A stretch of 64,000 nucleotides of DNA from Penicillus capitatus (Eukaryota > Chlorophyta). Where the stretch lies: positions 1 to 64,000 of the forward strand of contig OZ287719.1 in NCBI GenBank assembly GCA_965649825.1, in the 5' to 3' direction. The position numbers and the translations under genes are program-made. The notes below the pieces were generated by a model. That model saw only the letters and a list, made by a program, of their open reading frames with translations. It did not search any database and was not told the DNA's origin. Position 1 is the first letter of the stretch; the number at the start of each line of letters is the position of its first letter. Of the stretch, positions 19,345 to 30,804 are shown one piece after another.

Positions 19345-19980
19345 GAAACAGCCCGTTCGATTCATAAGGATCGAACTCGACTTGGCAGAGAAACAGCCAG
19401 AGCAGTGAATCTGATTGGAAACATCCCGTTCGATTCATAAGGATCGAACTCGACTTGGCAGAGAAACAGCCAGTGTGAATTGAATCCGAATGGGGCCGGT
19501 TCGACTTATGGCGCCGAACCCGTCTTGCCAGAGAAACAGCCAGTGTGAATTGAATCCGAATGGGGCCGGTTCGACTTATGGCGCCGAACCCGTCTTGCCA
19601 GAGAAACGGCCAGAGTGAATTGAATCCGAATGGAGCCGGTTCGACTTATGGCCGCCGAACCCGTCTTGCCGGAGAAACAGCCAGAGCAGTGAATTGAATC
19701 CGAATGGAGCCGGTTCGGCTTATGGCCGCCGAACCCGTCTTGCCAGAGAAACGGCCAGAGTGAATTGAATCCGAATGGAGCCGGTTCGACTTATGGCCGC
19801 CGAACCCGTCTTGCCGGAGAAACAGCCAGAGTGAATTGAATCCGAATGGGGCCGGTTCGGCTTATGGCCGCCGAACCCGTCTTGCCAGAGAAACGGCCAG
19901 AGAGTGAATTGAATCCGAATGGAGCCGGTTCGGCTTATGGCCGCCGAACCCGTCTTGCCAGAGAAACAGCCACGGCGTAT
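19345..19980. repeat. Tandem array of hairpin-forming units, right arm
   Basis: About eight type-1 units and two type-2 units, reverse-oriented relative to the left arm. Several type-1 units carry ggttcgacttatgg instead of ggttcggcttatgg, partly weakening the stem, while others keep the full 8-bp stem. Unit number differs from the left arm (about ten against six). Confidence 0.85.
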
Positions 19981-20914
19981 GAGATGCCTGAACACCTTCC
20001 GATACCTTTATCCAATTCATGCCCGTCACAAACCCATGCAACCAGTCGATTCATGAACACAACGTCTCTTCCGTTGCCCCCGGCAAACAAAACAATCGAA
20101 ACCTTGTCTCGAATGGGCGCTTTCCAGTCTCGTCGGCATCCCAAAACAAACGGCACAAACCTGTCCCGTGGCGATCTAACCGTCCGACCAGGGTACTTAT
20201 CCCGCATCCCCTAGACCAATTCCCAGCGCCTCCGCACTAGACCTACCGCCGGATGCAAACCCCGTGGAGCGAAGTAACACACCGTCTAGTCTACCACTCT
20301 CCCTCGTGGACGCCAACGTCTTCCTCAAGCTGACGACGAAGCAGAGCTTCGTTGCGAAACCGACGCAAGAGATCCACGGACCACGGCTCTTGAGAAAAGA
20401 ATCCACGCAGAACACCCGAAGCGTGCTTGCAGTGGCAACGGAAAAACAAGAAGAAAAAACAACAAGCCTACGACACACACCGATAACGGAAAGACGGCGC
20501 TGGCGCGGGAAAGAAAAAACCACGTTTCCTACGAAGACACTCAAGAAAAGAAAAAACGCGCGTCGAGCCATGGCGAACGAAAACCTCCGGTCAGCACGCC
20601 GCAGTCAACCGAGGAACGTGGCCCCACGTCAATCCTCGTTCCCAATCCGTCATCACCCCACGCTCTCCACTCCTCGCACTCCATGGTCGTCGTGCTTTGG
20701 CCTCGCCGTGTATTCGCCATCCATGTTCTCCCCTTTATCACACGTCACCAAGTTACGCACTAGATCGCCACCTCATCCTCTTTTGCCGACCCTTGACGTT
20801 TCTTCTCTCCTCGCCCGCCCATCTCGACAAGGTTCCGCCTTCCAGAGGTAAAGGCCTGGCCGATACAACCCCCGACGAAGCCTAGTCCTCACGCCACACC
20901 GCTTCAACGGTCTC

Positions 20915-22069
20915 CTACTTCCTCGACCTCTTCCGAGAGGCCTTGGATGAACCCTCCGCCTCACCGTCTCCCTTTCGCTTTGCGTCGTCTGCCTTCTTCA
21001 ACTTTCTTAGCCGTTCCCTCCTCGCCGCTGTGTCGCGAAGGCCGTGGTCCTCCTTTGCCCTCTTTGCCCTCTTCACCTCATCTTCGTACGCCATGGCGTA
21101 GCCAAGGCGTTTAGAACCGCGGCGTTCAGAAACCACCACTGCTTCCATGACCACGTCTCCGTCTTCGTCAACCTGCGGCTGCTCGGCGACCGGCTGCGGC
21201 TGCTCGGCGACCGGCTCCTGCGGCTGCTCGGCGACCGGCTCCTGCGGCTGCTCGGCGACCGGCTCCTGCGCGTTCACTTCCACTTCTTCGACCGCCGGCA
21301 TGCCTTGTACGACGTGCACGGGCGTCCCTTCGGCGACCTCCACGACCTCCGCCGGCGTCCCGTCGGCGGTTGACAACACCGGTATGCCTTGTACGACGTG
21401 CACGGGCGTCCCGTCGGCGACCTCCACGACCTCCGCCGGCGTCCCGTGGGCGATTGACAACACCGGTATGCCTTGTACAACGTTCACAGGCGTCCCGTCG
21501 GCGACCTCCGCCGGCGTTCCGTCGCCGACCAGCGGTTCAAAGGTTACCAAGAAGTTTACGAAGTTATGTGCTAAGACTACAAACTCATGTGCTACTTGGC
21601 GTCCCTCGTGCATTGCGCTCATCAAGGCGTCAATTGTTGAACTCAAGTATTCCACGAAACGCAGAATTTTTAGGAATTCGTAGTCGTCGTTGGCGTAGGC
21701 GACTAAGTTGTTCGACACCACAGCTTGCCAAAAAAAGTTGGCATAGTCCGCCCAGGTGCGAAGATGCACATCAGCGGGGCCAGGTTCGTCGGCTCCTCCT
21801 GTTACACGATGCGGAGCCAGTTGGCGGCTGATGTTAAGGACTACCAGAAATTTATCTGGGTCTCTCCCTTCATACGGCGTTCCTATGCTTTCCCAACCGG
21901 GCACGTATGAAGTGAACGTGTCAAAAAGATTCGACTGGAGGGCGTTGAAGAACTTGCGGTACCCTGTACGTTCGACCGGTTTGTTGTCCAACACTTGCAG
22001 AACGCTAACAATTTGCGAGGACACGGACGAACTCATCGTCGTTTTTTCGCCGAAAAATCCGAAAACCAA
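20915..22069 (-). CDS. Repeat-borne 384-residue protein, function unknown
   Basis: The single open frame starts at ATG 22069. I do not recognise the family. The N-terminal about 190 residues look globular (MVFGFFGEKTT, then FFNALQSNLFDTFTSYVPGW, then FLKILRFVEYLSSTIDALM). The middle has three degenerate copies of a unit of about 27 residues built on DGTPAEVVEV and GTPVHVVQGIPVL. Next come four QEPVAEQP units and a Lys/Arg-rich nuclear-type C-terminus. The 3' end is duplicated at the left edge of the window, so the gene belongs to a mobile or segmentally duplicated repeat. A transposon structural or DNA-binding protein is possible but unproven. Confidence 0.6.
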   Translation of the reverse strand: MVFGFFGEKTTMSSSVSSQIVSVLQVLDNKPVERTGYRKFFNALQSNLFDTFTSYVPGWESIGTPYEGRDPDKFLVVLNISRQLAPHRVTGGADEPGPADVHLRTWADYANFFWQAVVSNNLVAYANDDYEFLKILRFVEYLSSTIDALMSAMHEGRQVAHEFVVLAHNFVNFLVTFEPLVGDGTPAEVADGTPVNVVQGIPVLSIAHGTPAEVVEVADGTPVHVVQGIPVLSTADGTPAEVVEVAEGTPVHVVQGMPAVEEVEVNAQEPVAEQPQEPVAEQPQEPVAEQPQPVAEQPQVDEDGDVVMEAVVVSERRGSKRLGYAMAYEDEVKRAKRAKEDHGLRDTAARRERLRKLKKADDAKRKGDGEAEGSSKASRKRSRK

Positions 22070-22443
22070 ACACCAATAGCGTTGCGGGCAGTTTCGGCAG
22101 AAAACGATAAAGACGCGGAAAGAACAAACGGCAAATGCACGGGACAGCTAGCTGTACCGCACGCTTTTGTACTTCGCGAAATGCAATTACGGCAAACCTT
22201 CTCAATCTACGGTTATGTCACGGAACTCGCATCGCGATTGGCTGATTCGACGGCAGAACGATGTGACGTCCATTAATCAACGGCATCGCCATTAAGGCCA
22301 TTAAGGAGCCGGCCATCATAAATCAATAGCAAGCAAATGGACACGGGTTTGTCGCGTTGTCGGTGAACAAACACACGCATTAGCGGAAGACTTTAAACAG
22401 AATGGCGTAAACAACGTAATTGTCCCTCTTTTATAGTGCTAGG

Positions 22444-22525
22444 GTTCTGATGTGACATGTAGTAGGTTCTGATGTGACATGTAGTAGGTTCTGATGTGAC
22501 ATGTAGTAGGTTCTGATGATGTGAC
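22444..22525. repeat. 22-bp tandem repeat, about 3.7 copies
   Basis: The unit is aggttctgatgtgacatgtagt, given here as aggttctgatgt plus gacatgtagt. The last copy is broken by a gat insertion. Its gatgtgac core is the same string found near many intron ends further right. Confidence 0.9.
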
Positions 22526-22865
22526 TTCCCTTATACAGTCGGGATGCCATCATTGTGCTCATTTAGTCTGACACAAATTGTCACAGGAAAGCTTCACGCT
22601 TTACAGAGCAAAGGTCACAATCGGTTCACGTTCATGTATTTTATGTGCTACAGGTGACATGACAAGTCGTTAAAGTGCTTCTTTGAAGACGGAACACTTG
22701 GATTACGAGGCAGCCACGATGTGACAGCCTCAGTCATTCTGACAAAAATGGACGGCCATCTGTCGACGAGATGAAATAGCTGCAAGATGAAGTAGATGAA
22801 TAAGCATACGGGAAGGGACTTGATGATGGGACTGCCTTGCTGAAGACGGGCTCATGCGTTCAAGG

Positions 22866-22990
22866 GGCACTCGGGGTCTTGTCAGATGAGACCCTGGGCC
22901 ACGAAGGGTTCCTTTTCTCTGGTTCTGTGCGAGGGATGACTCATCTGGCTAGAAGGTCGCGTCGCCTAGACAGGATAAGAGGAGAGAAAA
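22866..22990 (+). repeat. Dispersed repeat, copy 1
   Basis: The block ggggtcttgtcaga...ctctggttctg...gatgactca...gataagagg is shared with 23500-23690 and, inverted, with 41420-41560. No ends or coding capacity are visible. Confidence 0.6.
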
Positions 22991-23499
22991 CGTTGTTTTT
23001 TTGCTTCCTTTGTAAGGTTTTCGTTTCTGTTTGCGTTTGCGTCCGCGTCTTCACTCTGGCCGACGACGAGGCACGACATATCTCGCGCGCGACTGTCCCT
23101 TACCCGCTACTCTATCGGAACCCACCGTTCCTCGCTGCTCTCGAGGACTTCAGGGGAGCGGAGCGCAGGAGCGTCGACGCAACAGATTCTTTTCCAGCGG
23201 GGCGCTGACCGAGTGGTCTACAACGCCGGTCTCTTCAACTCCCGGCGCAGTTCAGTCTAGGACGATCGGCCCGAGGACATCGCCGAGGCAGGACCCTCAG
23301 ACATCGGAGTAAGCGCGGAGGAGCACCGCAGCGAAAGCCCTGGGAGCGACCGGCCACTTTGTCCCGAGCGACAAGGCCGACACAATCATCAATCATTAGC
23401 AAGCAAATGGACGGCAGTCGAGCTGTCAGTCTTTTCGAGATCGATAAACAGAATACTGAAACGCAAGGAGATAAGCAACGGGCATGTCAGAGTTGTCGC

Positions 23500-23690
23500 C
23501 TAGCGATAGGGCCACCCTGTCAGGAGGTGCGGGTTGAGTCACCTTTGTCTTGTTTACGGGGGTTTACCTTGCCGGGGGGTGCTGGTCGTGTCACTTGAGA
23601 CCTTTTTCTCTGGTTCTGATGCTGGGATGACTCACCTGCCTAGGAAAGTCACGTCGCTTAGATGGGATAAGAGGCTGAGGACGGATCAGG
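23500..23690 (+). repeat. Dispersed repeat, copy 2
   Basis: This is related to 22866-22990. It contains gatgactcacctgcctagg and gtcacgtcgcttagatgggataagagg. Confidence 0.6.
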
Positions 23691-25181
23691 TTTTGCTTTT
23701 TGCCTGCTTCTTGTAAAGGTTCCGACTTGAACGCTCGTGGCCATTCTGGCAAACAACGACGCCGAGCGAAGTACCTCACGCGCTTACGTGCCTTACGCCC
23801 CACTATACCCCACGTATCAAGAGAGCCTCAATCATTTTCGAGAAGGAGAACGTTCAGAGCTTCTTCGCCGAGGTGCCGAGCGGATCGTCCATAACATGGG
23901 CCTCTACGACACCCGGAGGGGCTCTGAAGACCGTGGTTTCGACACCCCCATCATCCTTGAGGAAGTGGTGAACCCCGGTCCCTCCGAGGCACATCTAGAA
24001 GGAGAGGGTGAGCAAGGCGTCCCACCAAACAACGAAGAGGCATAGCCAGAAGCAAGAGAGGAACCCATTCCACCACACGGCGACAAGAGTATCCTGATAT
24101 TCGCCTTCTGTCGCTGTGATGAATCGTTCGTTCGAGAACAGTGCACCAGGCAGGATATCCACCACCTGTCTTATCGCGAGGCACCTGTATGTGCAGCATT
24201 GGAGACGGGTATCGGTGTACTACAGGTAGGTAATGTATCGAGCATAGAAAACTCGTCTGCTGATGCGACCCTTGACGACTTGTTCACTAGAATTGCAAAA
24301 CGCTATCCACTGAGTCGACCAAAATGCACCCGTTGATCGAAACGCCCAAGCTACGTCCATGGTCCTCAGTGTGACTTGAAGAATCTCCACGGAATCGAGC
24401 ATGCACGTCACATCAAAGCGAATAGATGCATGCGTTTCTAACGACATAGACGAAGGAACGGCGATGAGGGAACGTGTGACCGAACGACGACGCATCACGG
24501 TCGCTGTTACAGAGAAAACAAGAGAGAATGCAAAAAAAAAACAGCAAGGAAAAGAGGACAAGACAGATCAACTAGCTATTCGAGACGGTCCTCAGGAAAA
24601 AGAAATGGAGACAGCGGGAACGCCTTCTCATGAATTCCGCCCTAAAGCGACGTCAAACACGAATGCATCTCATTAGGGAGTCGCATCCGAAACGCCAGTC
24701 GTTAAGAACTCCGTGCGTAAAATCGAGATCGTTCAGATCATCGGTCCCACGCTCGAGAAGCGACAACGTGTCGCTTTTGATCTTCAGGGCAGCGACGCGG
24801 GGAAAATGAACGATCCTTCCGGATGCAGAAGGATATGTATGACGACCCTATGCAGATACCGCAAATCGGGATCACATCCGACAGCAACAAAGCTGTTACA
24901 TCGACAGCAAAGACAAACATCGAACAGTCTGACACAGAGAGAAAGACAGGTAGCTAGCTTCATGTGATAGACAAGGAAGCAAAACAGTTTCAAGAGAGAA
25001 ACGCTCGTACGACATGACAACAAGAAAATAGATGTGTGGTGTGCGATCTATCGCTGAACTTCCAGATCTGGTCCTTTCCAGAAAGATGACGTGTGTTTTG
25101 GATCTCTCTTGAACGGTGCATCTTCACAGATCTGAAGATTTCCAGTCACTTTCATCCAACTCCTCACGTACGGCTGTCTTT

Positions 25182-26782
25182 TCATCGACGGCAGAGGAAT
25201 GCCACCTCCCATTCCATACAGCGGCGCATTTCTTCGTCATCATATCCCCGTACAACGCTTCTAATGCAAGACACAAAACACGTGTTAGCATCTTTTGATG
25301 TGACAGTGAGATGACGACGTGCCTTTGGAGAATCGGAACCGGTCTTCGCATGGGGCTCCGCATCCTCTTCATCGAGACGTGTTCTCTTCTTCTTCGCGTC
25401 GACAGTCATGATCTCACGAGGTGCTCCTAGCATAAGATCTCCAGCGTCCTGCGGAACGACCTCCTCGACCTCGGCATCGGCTGGAGCATCGCGATCATCT
25501 CTCCTGTAGTCGCCATCGTCCTTCGCTAAATCGGAGGCTGAGATGGGGTCCTCTATGCGGACGCTGTCGGTGGTGTTGGCTTTCTCTCCTGGTGTCTCTT
25601 CTTCTTCTTCGCGTCGTGTTGTGGGTGGCATGGCCGATCCAGAAGGGCCAGATGTCAAAAAGTGGAGGCTCTGGACGTCTTCTGAGTTCAGGGTCTGATC
25701 CTTCTGACTCCCAGTGCGTTCCACTTCGGCACGCATTATGTTTCGAATGCGTCTCCATTGGGCCTGTTCCGTCTCTAAGGCCTCCTTCATCTTCTCCACT
25801 TGTGCCTCCCGCTGCTGCAAGTCCTCTTCGAATCTGTACCAGGTCCAAAACAATCGTCTCAGCAGACCTGTCTCCAGGAAGGACATCGAGAGTACTTTTT
25901 GAGGCTCTCCATTGCCGCCTCTCTTGCGGACTGCATTCTGGCCTCCCTAAAGATACGCATACCATCAGCAGCAGCGCATGCTTGACGGTATGCACTTTTC
26001 TGCGACTCTGGTATTGTATTGCTGCATCTCTTCCAACGCGACAAGCCTCAGCTCCAACTGTTGTTCTTTCGCCCGATGCCGATTTTCCACTTCCTTCAAA
26101 GTTGTCTCGTGTTCTTTGAAGGTCTGTTCACGAGCATCCATCGCAGCGACCCTGGCCATCGACCTTCAAACATCAGATGACGGAAGAGACCGCCATACCT
26201 TTTAGTAAATTTCTCCTTCTCCGCTTCGAAACACGACAGGCGTTCGTCCAGCTCCTTCTCGCCCTGAGCGATCTTCTCTTCTCTCCTGCCGCCACACAGA
26301 ATGCACCAAGCCGTATCGCATAACCGTCGCGACTCACGTTGCCAATGCCTCCTCTTGGCCTCGCAACCTGCACAAACAAACACCACTCCGGCGATGCGAT
26401 CCGCAAAGCCGCCACGTCCAACGCACTTCTGAATACACGCGTCGCGTTCCGCCTCAAACGCACGGCGCTCGGCATCGTGGCGCTGCATCGTCTCCATCAC
26501 CGTAGCCTGTTCACGTCGGAGTGTCGCCTCTCTCCTGAGCACACCGTTTCATGAGGCGTCGGCATCCAGTACTGAGCACAGCGTTACCAGTCGAAGTAGT
26601 TTTTGGTCGCCTCTAGGTTCGCCACATAACCGTGGCTATCGCGGACAAACTGCGCAAACGCTTCCGGGTTGTAAACGTAAGGGGGTGGTACGCTCTGCCA
26701 TGAATCAAGGTTCAGTGACCGCCGCCCCACGAGCAAGACAAATCGTCACTTGTGCATCGGCTCGTTGTTCAGGCTCTGCCAT
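25182..26782 (-). CDS. Coiled-coil, cysteine-containing protein, function unknown
   Basis: Modelled exons: 26782-26750, 26694-26588, 26534-26199, 26163-25996, 25946-25896, 25833-25182. Every intron is GT-AG; the first is phase 0 and the rest phase 2, giving 448 residues. A short N-terminus with YNPEAFAQFVRDSHG precedes a long charged coiled coil (LRREQATVMETMQRHDAERR onward) interrupted by a Cys block (VCAGC...CDTAWCILCGG) that could bind zinc. The last exon has acidic/Ser-rich linker sequence, a basic KKKRTR stretch and ends EVAFLCRR. There is no signal peptide, so it is probably cytosolic or nuclear. It is divergently arranged with SppA, 154 bp between start codons. A decayed copy is at 17.1-17.7 kb. 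I do not recognise the family. Confidence 0.7.
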
Positions 26783-26936
26783 TTCGTCGACACTTGATGA
26801 ACCGTTCGTTCGAATGGTGCACGAACGCACAGACAGGCACATAGATACGGCGGCATGCGGTTATGCTTCTCCATCGCATCACGTCACATCATCCACCGGC
26901 GTTGGTCTATCACCGATTGTTCTTTCCCGACAGACG

Positions 26937-28926
26937 ATGTCGACATTCCGACGCATCGAACGTGGATTCGCGATCATCGGTTTGGCAGCGACGGCGGCTG
27001 CGGGACTTGGATGTTATGCACTTTATTCCTACCACAAGGTCACATCATTTTCCCTCGGTCACCTCGACGTGTCCCTTTCACAGGACTCGGATAAAAGCCT
27101 CTCGGATCTTGGTCGTCCGACAGGACTCCGGGGTCGAAAACTGCCGAAAGAATTTATTCTACATTTAGACCTAGACCGAACGACCATCACAGATGCTCCC
27201 TCATCCATGACGTACCTGTCCCATCAACAGCCTCCACTAAAGGCCACACTTTTCTCCGTGTAGACCCTGGGAATCCTTTCTGAGTGGCGAGACACAGACG
27301 CTGTCGTTAAGAACCGTCGTCAAGAGCATCGAATCTGCCGCTGAGGATGAACGGGTGAAAGGGTTTCTGACCACAGGTCACATCATCTCACACATTTCCC
27401 ACGCAATGGTGTGATCAGGGACTCATGGAGTTCATGGCCTAGCCATGATTCAAGAACTGCGAAACGCCGTATGCAAATTTAATCAAGCCGGAAAGCGACT
27501 CTCCTCTGTTTTCCATACCGACACGTTCGGTGAAGCCGACAACAAGACACTGGTGTACTACTTGGCATCCGCCTACAAAAAAATCTTTATGCAGCCAACG
27601 GGGCGCATGTGTACCACCGGGTTCAGTCTCAGCACTCCCTTTTTCAAAGATCTATTGGAGAAATGGCGCATTAAGTTTCGCGTCTGGGCCAAAGAGGAAT
27701 TCAAGACGGCCTTTAATCTCTTTACTGAGAAAGAATTCACAGTTCCGCACAGGGAGCAGATGACCTGGATACTGGACGGCATTTTTAATCAGGTGACGGC
27801 AGGGATCTCTGAATCGAGAGGCATGTCACAGAACGAAGTTGAGGCGGCCATCTCTGCCGCACCGATGTCTGCTCAAGAAGCTCAAGCGAAGGGTCTGCTC
27901 GACAGGATCCTGTACAAAGATGATATCTGGACACACATGAGTGATGGTCAACAACTGCCGACGGTCTCAATCAGGGACTACGCTCGGATCAAGGCACAAG
28001 AAGAGAGAAAGCGCAAGAAGAAGCCAGAGGTGGCCGTGATGAATCTTTCGGGTCCTATCTTTGTGGGATGGCAGCCGCCTTCTTCTCAACATCCGTCGAT
28101 CTGTTCTGCCAGAGTCGCTGAGCAGTTCAATCAATTAGCCAAGAACGAAAACATCAAGGCTGTGGTGCTGAGATTGGACTCGGGAGGTGGATCCGCTGTG
28201 GCGTCCGACAGCATCCGACAGCACATTGCCAAGATCAAAGATGCAGGAAAGTATGTCGTTGTGAGCATGGGCAATATTGCTGCGTCAGGAGGATACTACA
28301 TCTCCCTCGGTGCCCATGCCATCGTCGCCAATCCTGGTGTGGCGGCGCCGCCACCTTGGATCGTGTGATGTGACAGGTCTTGCTGTTTAGGGACGCTGAC
28401 GGGGAGCATCGGCGTCATCGTGAGCAGTCCATTTCTCAAATCCGCTCTGGAAGAGCACGGCATTTCGGTGGAGGTTTTGAAGAAAGGCAACAATGCAGAT
28501 ATGCTGTCGCCGTTCACCGAGATCACTCCAGAACAGCAGACCATCCTCGATCATCTCCTCGATACAGTCTACAACGATTTCATCCGCAAAGTGTCAGAAG
28601 CGCGTAACAAGCCGATCAGTACGGTTGAGTCCAAAGCCAAGGGACGTATCTGGTTGGGTGCCGATGCCTATGAAGAAGGACTGGTGGATGAGTTGGGTGG
28701 ATTGAGTGAGGCCATCGAACGGGCCAAGAGCGGTGCCCATCTGGCCTCGGATGCCTGTGTCATGGAGTATCCCATTCCCAATCGATTTGTTCAAGTGCTG
28801 AGTTCTTTGGTGCACCAGTTCCATCTACAAGTCATCCTTCCCTTTCCTCTTCCCTCAATGGCATCATCATCCTCTTTCGAGTTGTACAGCTTTGAGGCTG
28901 AATACATTCTTGGCTCTCTCTCATGA
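26937..28926 (+). CDS. sppA: Signal peptide peptidase SppA (protease IV, S49 family)
   Basis: Exons: 26937-27211, 27264-27376, 27419-28336, 28391-28926 (introns 52, 42 and 54 nt). The predicted 613 residues match the two-domain protease IV type, about 618 residues in E. coli. An N-terminal signal-anchor (GFAIIGLAATAAAGLGCYAL) is followed by the first S49 domain, with the catalytic Lys region EEFKTAF, and the second with the nucleophile Ser in GNIAASGGYY. GTLTGSIGVI follows directly across the last intron. It degrades cleaved signal peptides and other membrane peptides; in plants the homologue is a thylakoid protease, so a plastid location is possible but not shown. Intron 3 contains a 16-bp perfect palindrome, GTGGCGGCGCCGCCAC. 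Confidence 0.92.
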
Positions 28927-29308
28927 AGAGCACAAAACCTAACGAAGAGCGTTAAGTCGAAATCGGAACGAGCTTTCACACATTCATCGGAGACAGTTAG
29001 TTTATTCAGGTACATCTGCTGCCGTTGAAACGGAAAAAAAATCAAAAAACAATGGAGGCAGCATACAGGTAATATAAGCTGCTGCCACCGCCGCCGTGGT
29101 GAGACACCGACGCGGTATACACAGAGGAAAGCTCCGGCAACGCAGATGCTTTCCTTATACAAAATGAAACAATGACGACAAGGAACAACACATAAAGACA
29201 GGGAGAAATGGATACCCAATGATCTATCCGATTTCAGAGAACGTCCGTCATACACGTTGGACAGAAAGAAAGAAAAAGAGATCTGAACGTCGTCCATCAA
29301 AAATGGCT
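28927..29308. other. Convergent 3' ends of SppA and the UBA protein
   Basis: No gene is seen. It should contain both 3' UTRs. Confidence 0.5.
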
Positions 29309-30636
29309 CTACTCCAAGAGGTCTCCAATGAAATGACGTAGTTCGGAGGCAGTCGATGCTTCGGTTTTCTCACCAAACGGCATTCCATAGTGGTCCGGTG
29401 TGGCAAACGGATAGAGATGGCGGTAGTCGTGCAGGAGGGAAGGTGGTGAGAAGGTGGGCGGGGAGAGTGGGCTGTTCATGGAAGACGGAGCAGACGTGTG
29501 GTATGTCGATGGGGTCGTGACGGTGGTGGTGGTGCAACTGAGATCCTGATTGGCCAGATCTGTGAAATCGGCATGGCCGCGTTTGTAGGCATCCAGGGCA
29601 TTGCCCAAGACACAGCCCAGCATCAGATCATCACTCAACGTCTCGAGACTCTTCTGCGGTGTCTCTTCCGTTGTGTGCGGCAGCGGCAGTCCATCGGCGG
29701 CGCTGCCGAGAAAGGGCGGCGATTCTGAGTGGACAATGCCCAGCGATAAGTCACAGTCTGGAAACGCGTGTTCGTTGGATCGGTAGCCTAATATACTGTG
29801 GATGGCTGATGTGACGTCGCCTTCGTTATCGATGACGGCCTTCTCCAGTTGCGTCTCGTCCAGTTGGCGATGGTGGCGGATGTGCATCAACGTCCTCAAT
29901 TCGAATTCGATGCAGATCTCTGCAGGAGGATGTTGCTGCATGATATCGGAAACGTGAGATTTGCTGATCTCACGATTTTCGACCAACCAATGAATTGCCT
30001 CTTCGATATTGCTTCCGAAAATGTGCACGGCAGAAATGGCTTTCCACATTTCAAATCCCATTCTAAAGAGCTGCTGAACCAGCATACCCGATTTCCAATT
30101 GATCAGGCATTTTTTGCACTGCGCCTGAAGGTCACTCTTTTCTTGCGTCTCCTGAATCGCACGACGCATCGAATCTTCTTGCAGTGATGGCAAACTCTGC
30201 GGTGGTGCGCCTTCGGGACTCTCGCCATCGTGCAGCGACGCCGAATCGGTCGATGGAGAATCTGCTTCGACATCTCCTCTCTTCATCGCCATCTCGCCTT
30301 GTATTCTCAAACTTTCGCCTGAGTCTCCCGATGCCGCTTCCGACAACACCTACCATCCGACAGAAACATTCTCCGGGCGACGGCCGAAGCGTCTGGCCAG
30401 ACTTCAGATTTCGACGATCTGAGGCGACTACTTTTCGGAACGGGCGCATGAAAAACGACGCTTCCCGTCGATCGATGACCTCGATTTCGATGATTGCTTT
30501 TCTTGCTCGATCGATCCATCGATTTCGATCGCTGCAAAGCGCCGCCCCATTCTTCATCACACGCTTCGGATTTCGATCGTTTCGGCACGAGCTTTTCCAG
30601 ATTCAAATCATGCACATTCCTATCCAGGCATCTCAC
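29309..30636 (-). CDS. UBA-like domain protein
   Basis: The main exon is 30319-29309; an upstream exon, 30636-30355, can be joined across a 35-nt GT-AG intron (30354-30320). The true start codon is unresolved, as the upstream frame opens with GTG. Two UBA-like three-helix segments are visible: LVQQLFRMGFEMWKAISAV...NIEEAIHWLVEN, and ELRTLM...LEKAVIDNEGDVTSAIHSIL. The C-terminal 150 residues are Ser/Thr/Pro-rich and look disordered; the N-terminus is basic with repeated RSKS motifs. UBA domains bind ubiquitin, so a role in ubiquitin signalling is inferred. It could instead be a NAC-alpha/EF-Ts-type helical bundle. Confidence 0.6.
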
Positions 30637-30804
30637 TTTTCCATCGCATCACCATAGAGAAGAAATGGCACACAATGTGTGAGAACGTATTGGCGGGGTT
30701 TTGTTCTTCGAATGCTTCTCCGTTGGATGCTCCTGCTGCGTCGCGTTCTCTTTCTTTTCGATCTTTGTCTCGTGTCGCACGTGAATGGGATGGGACTTAT
30801 CGAC

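Larger units (their letters stand above)
18520..21180. repeat. Right arm of the large inverted repeat
   Basis: This is the reverse complement of 1-2450. It keeps the same order: inner conserved block, GACA microsatellite, hairpin array, roughly 700-bp spacer and the 3' end of the basic-protein gene. The arm is longer than the left one mainly because the hairpin array has more units. Confidence 0.85.
22070..25181. other. Repeat-rich gene-poor region
   Basis: I find no gene I can support here. It holds a 22-bp tandem repeat (22444-22525), two copies of a dispersed repeat (about 22866-22990 and 23500-23690; a third, inverted, at about 41420-41560) and a shared block catcaat...agcaagcaaatggac at 22315 and 23380. 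Open frames at 22837-23208, 23737-24045 and 24401-24676 have no recognised domain. Confidence 0.5.

Noticed and set aside
24401-24676. 91-codon Lys/Glu-rich frame
   Set aside because: Low complexity, no neighbouring exons or domain; not enough support.
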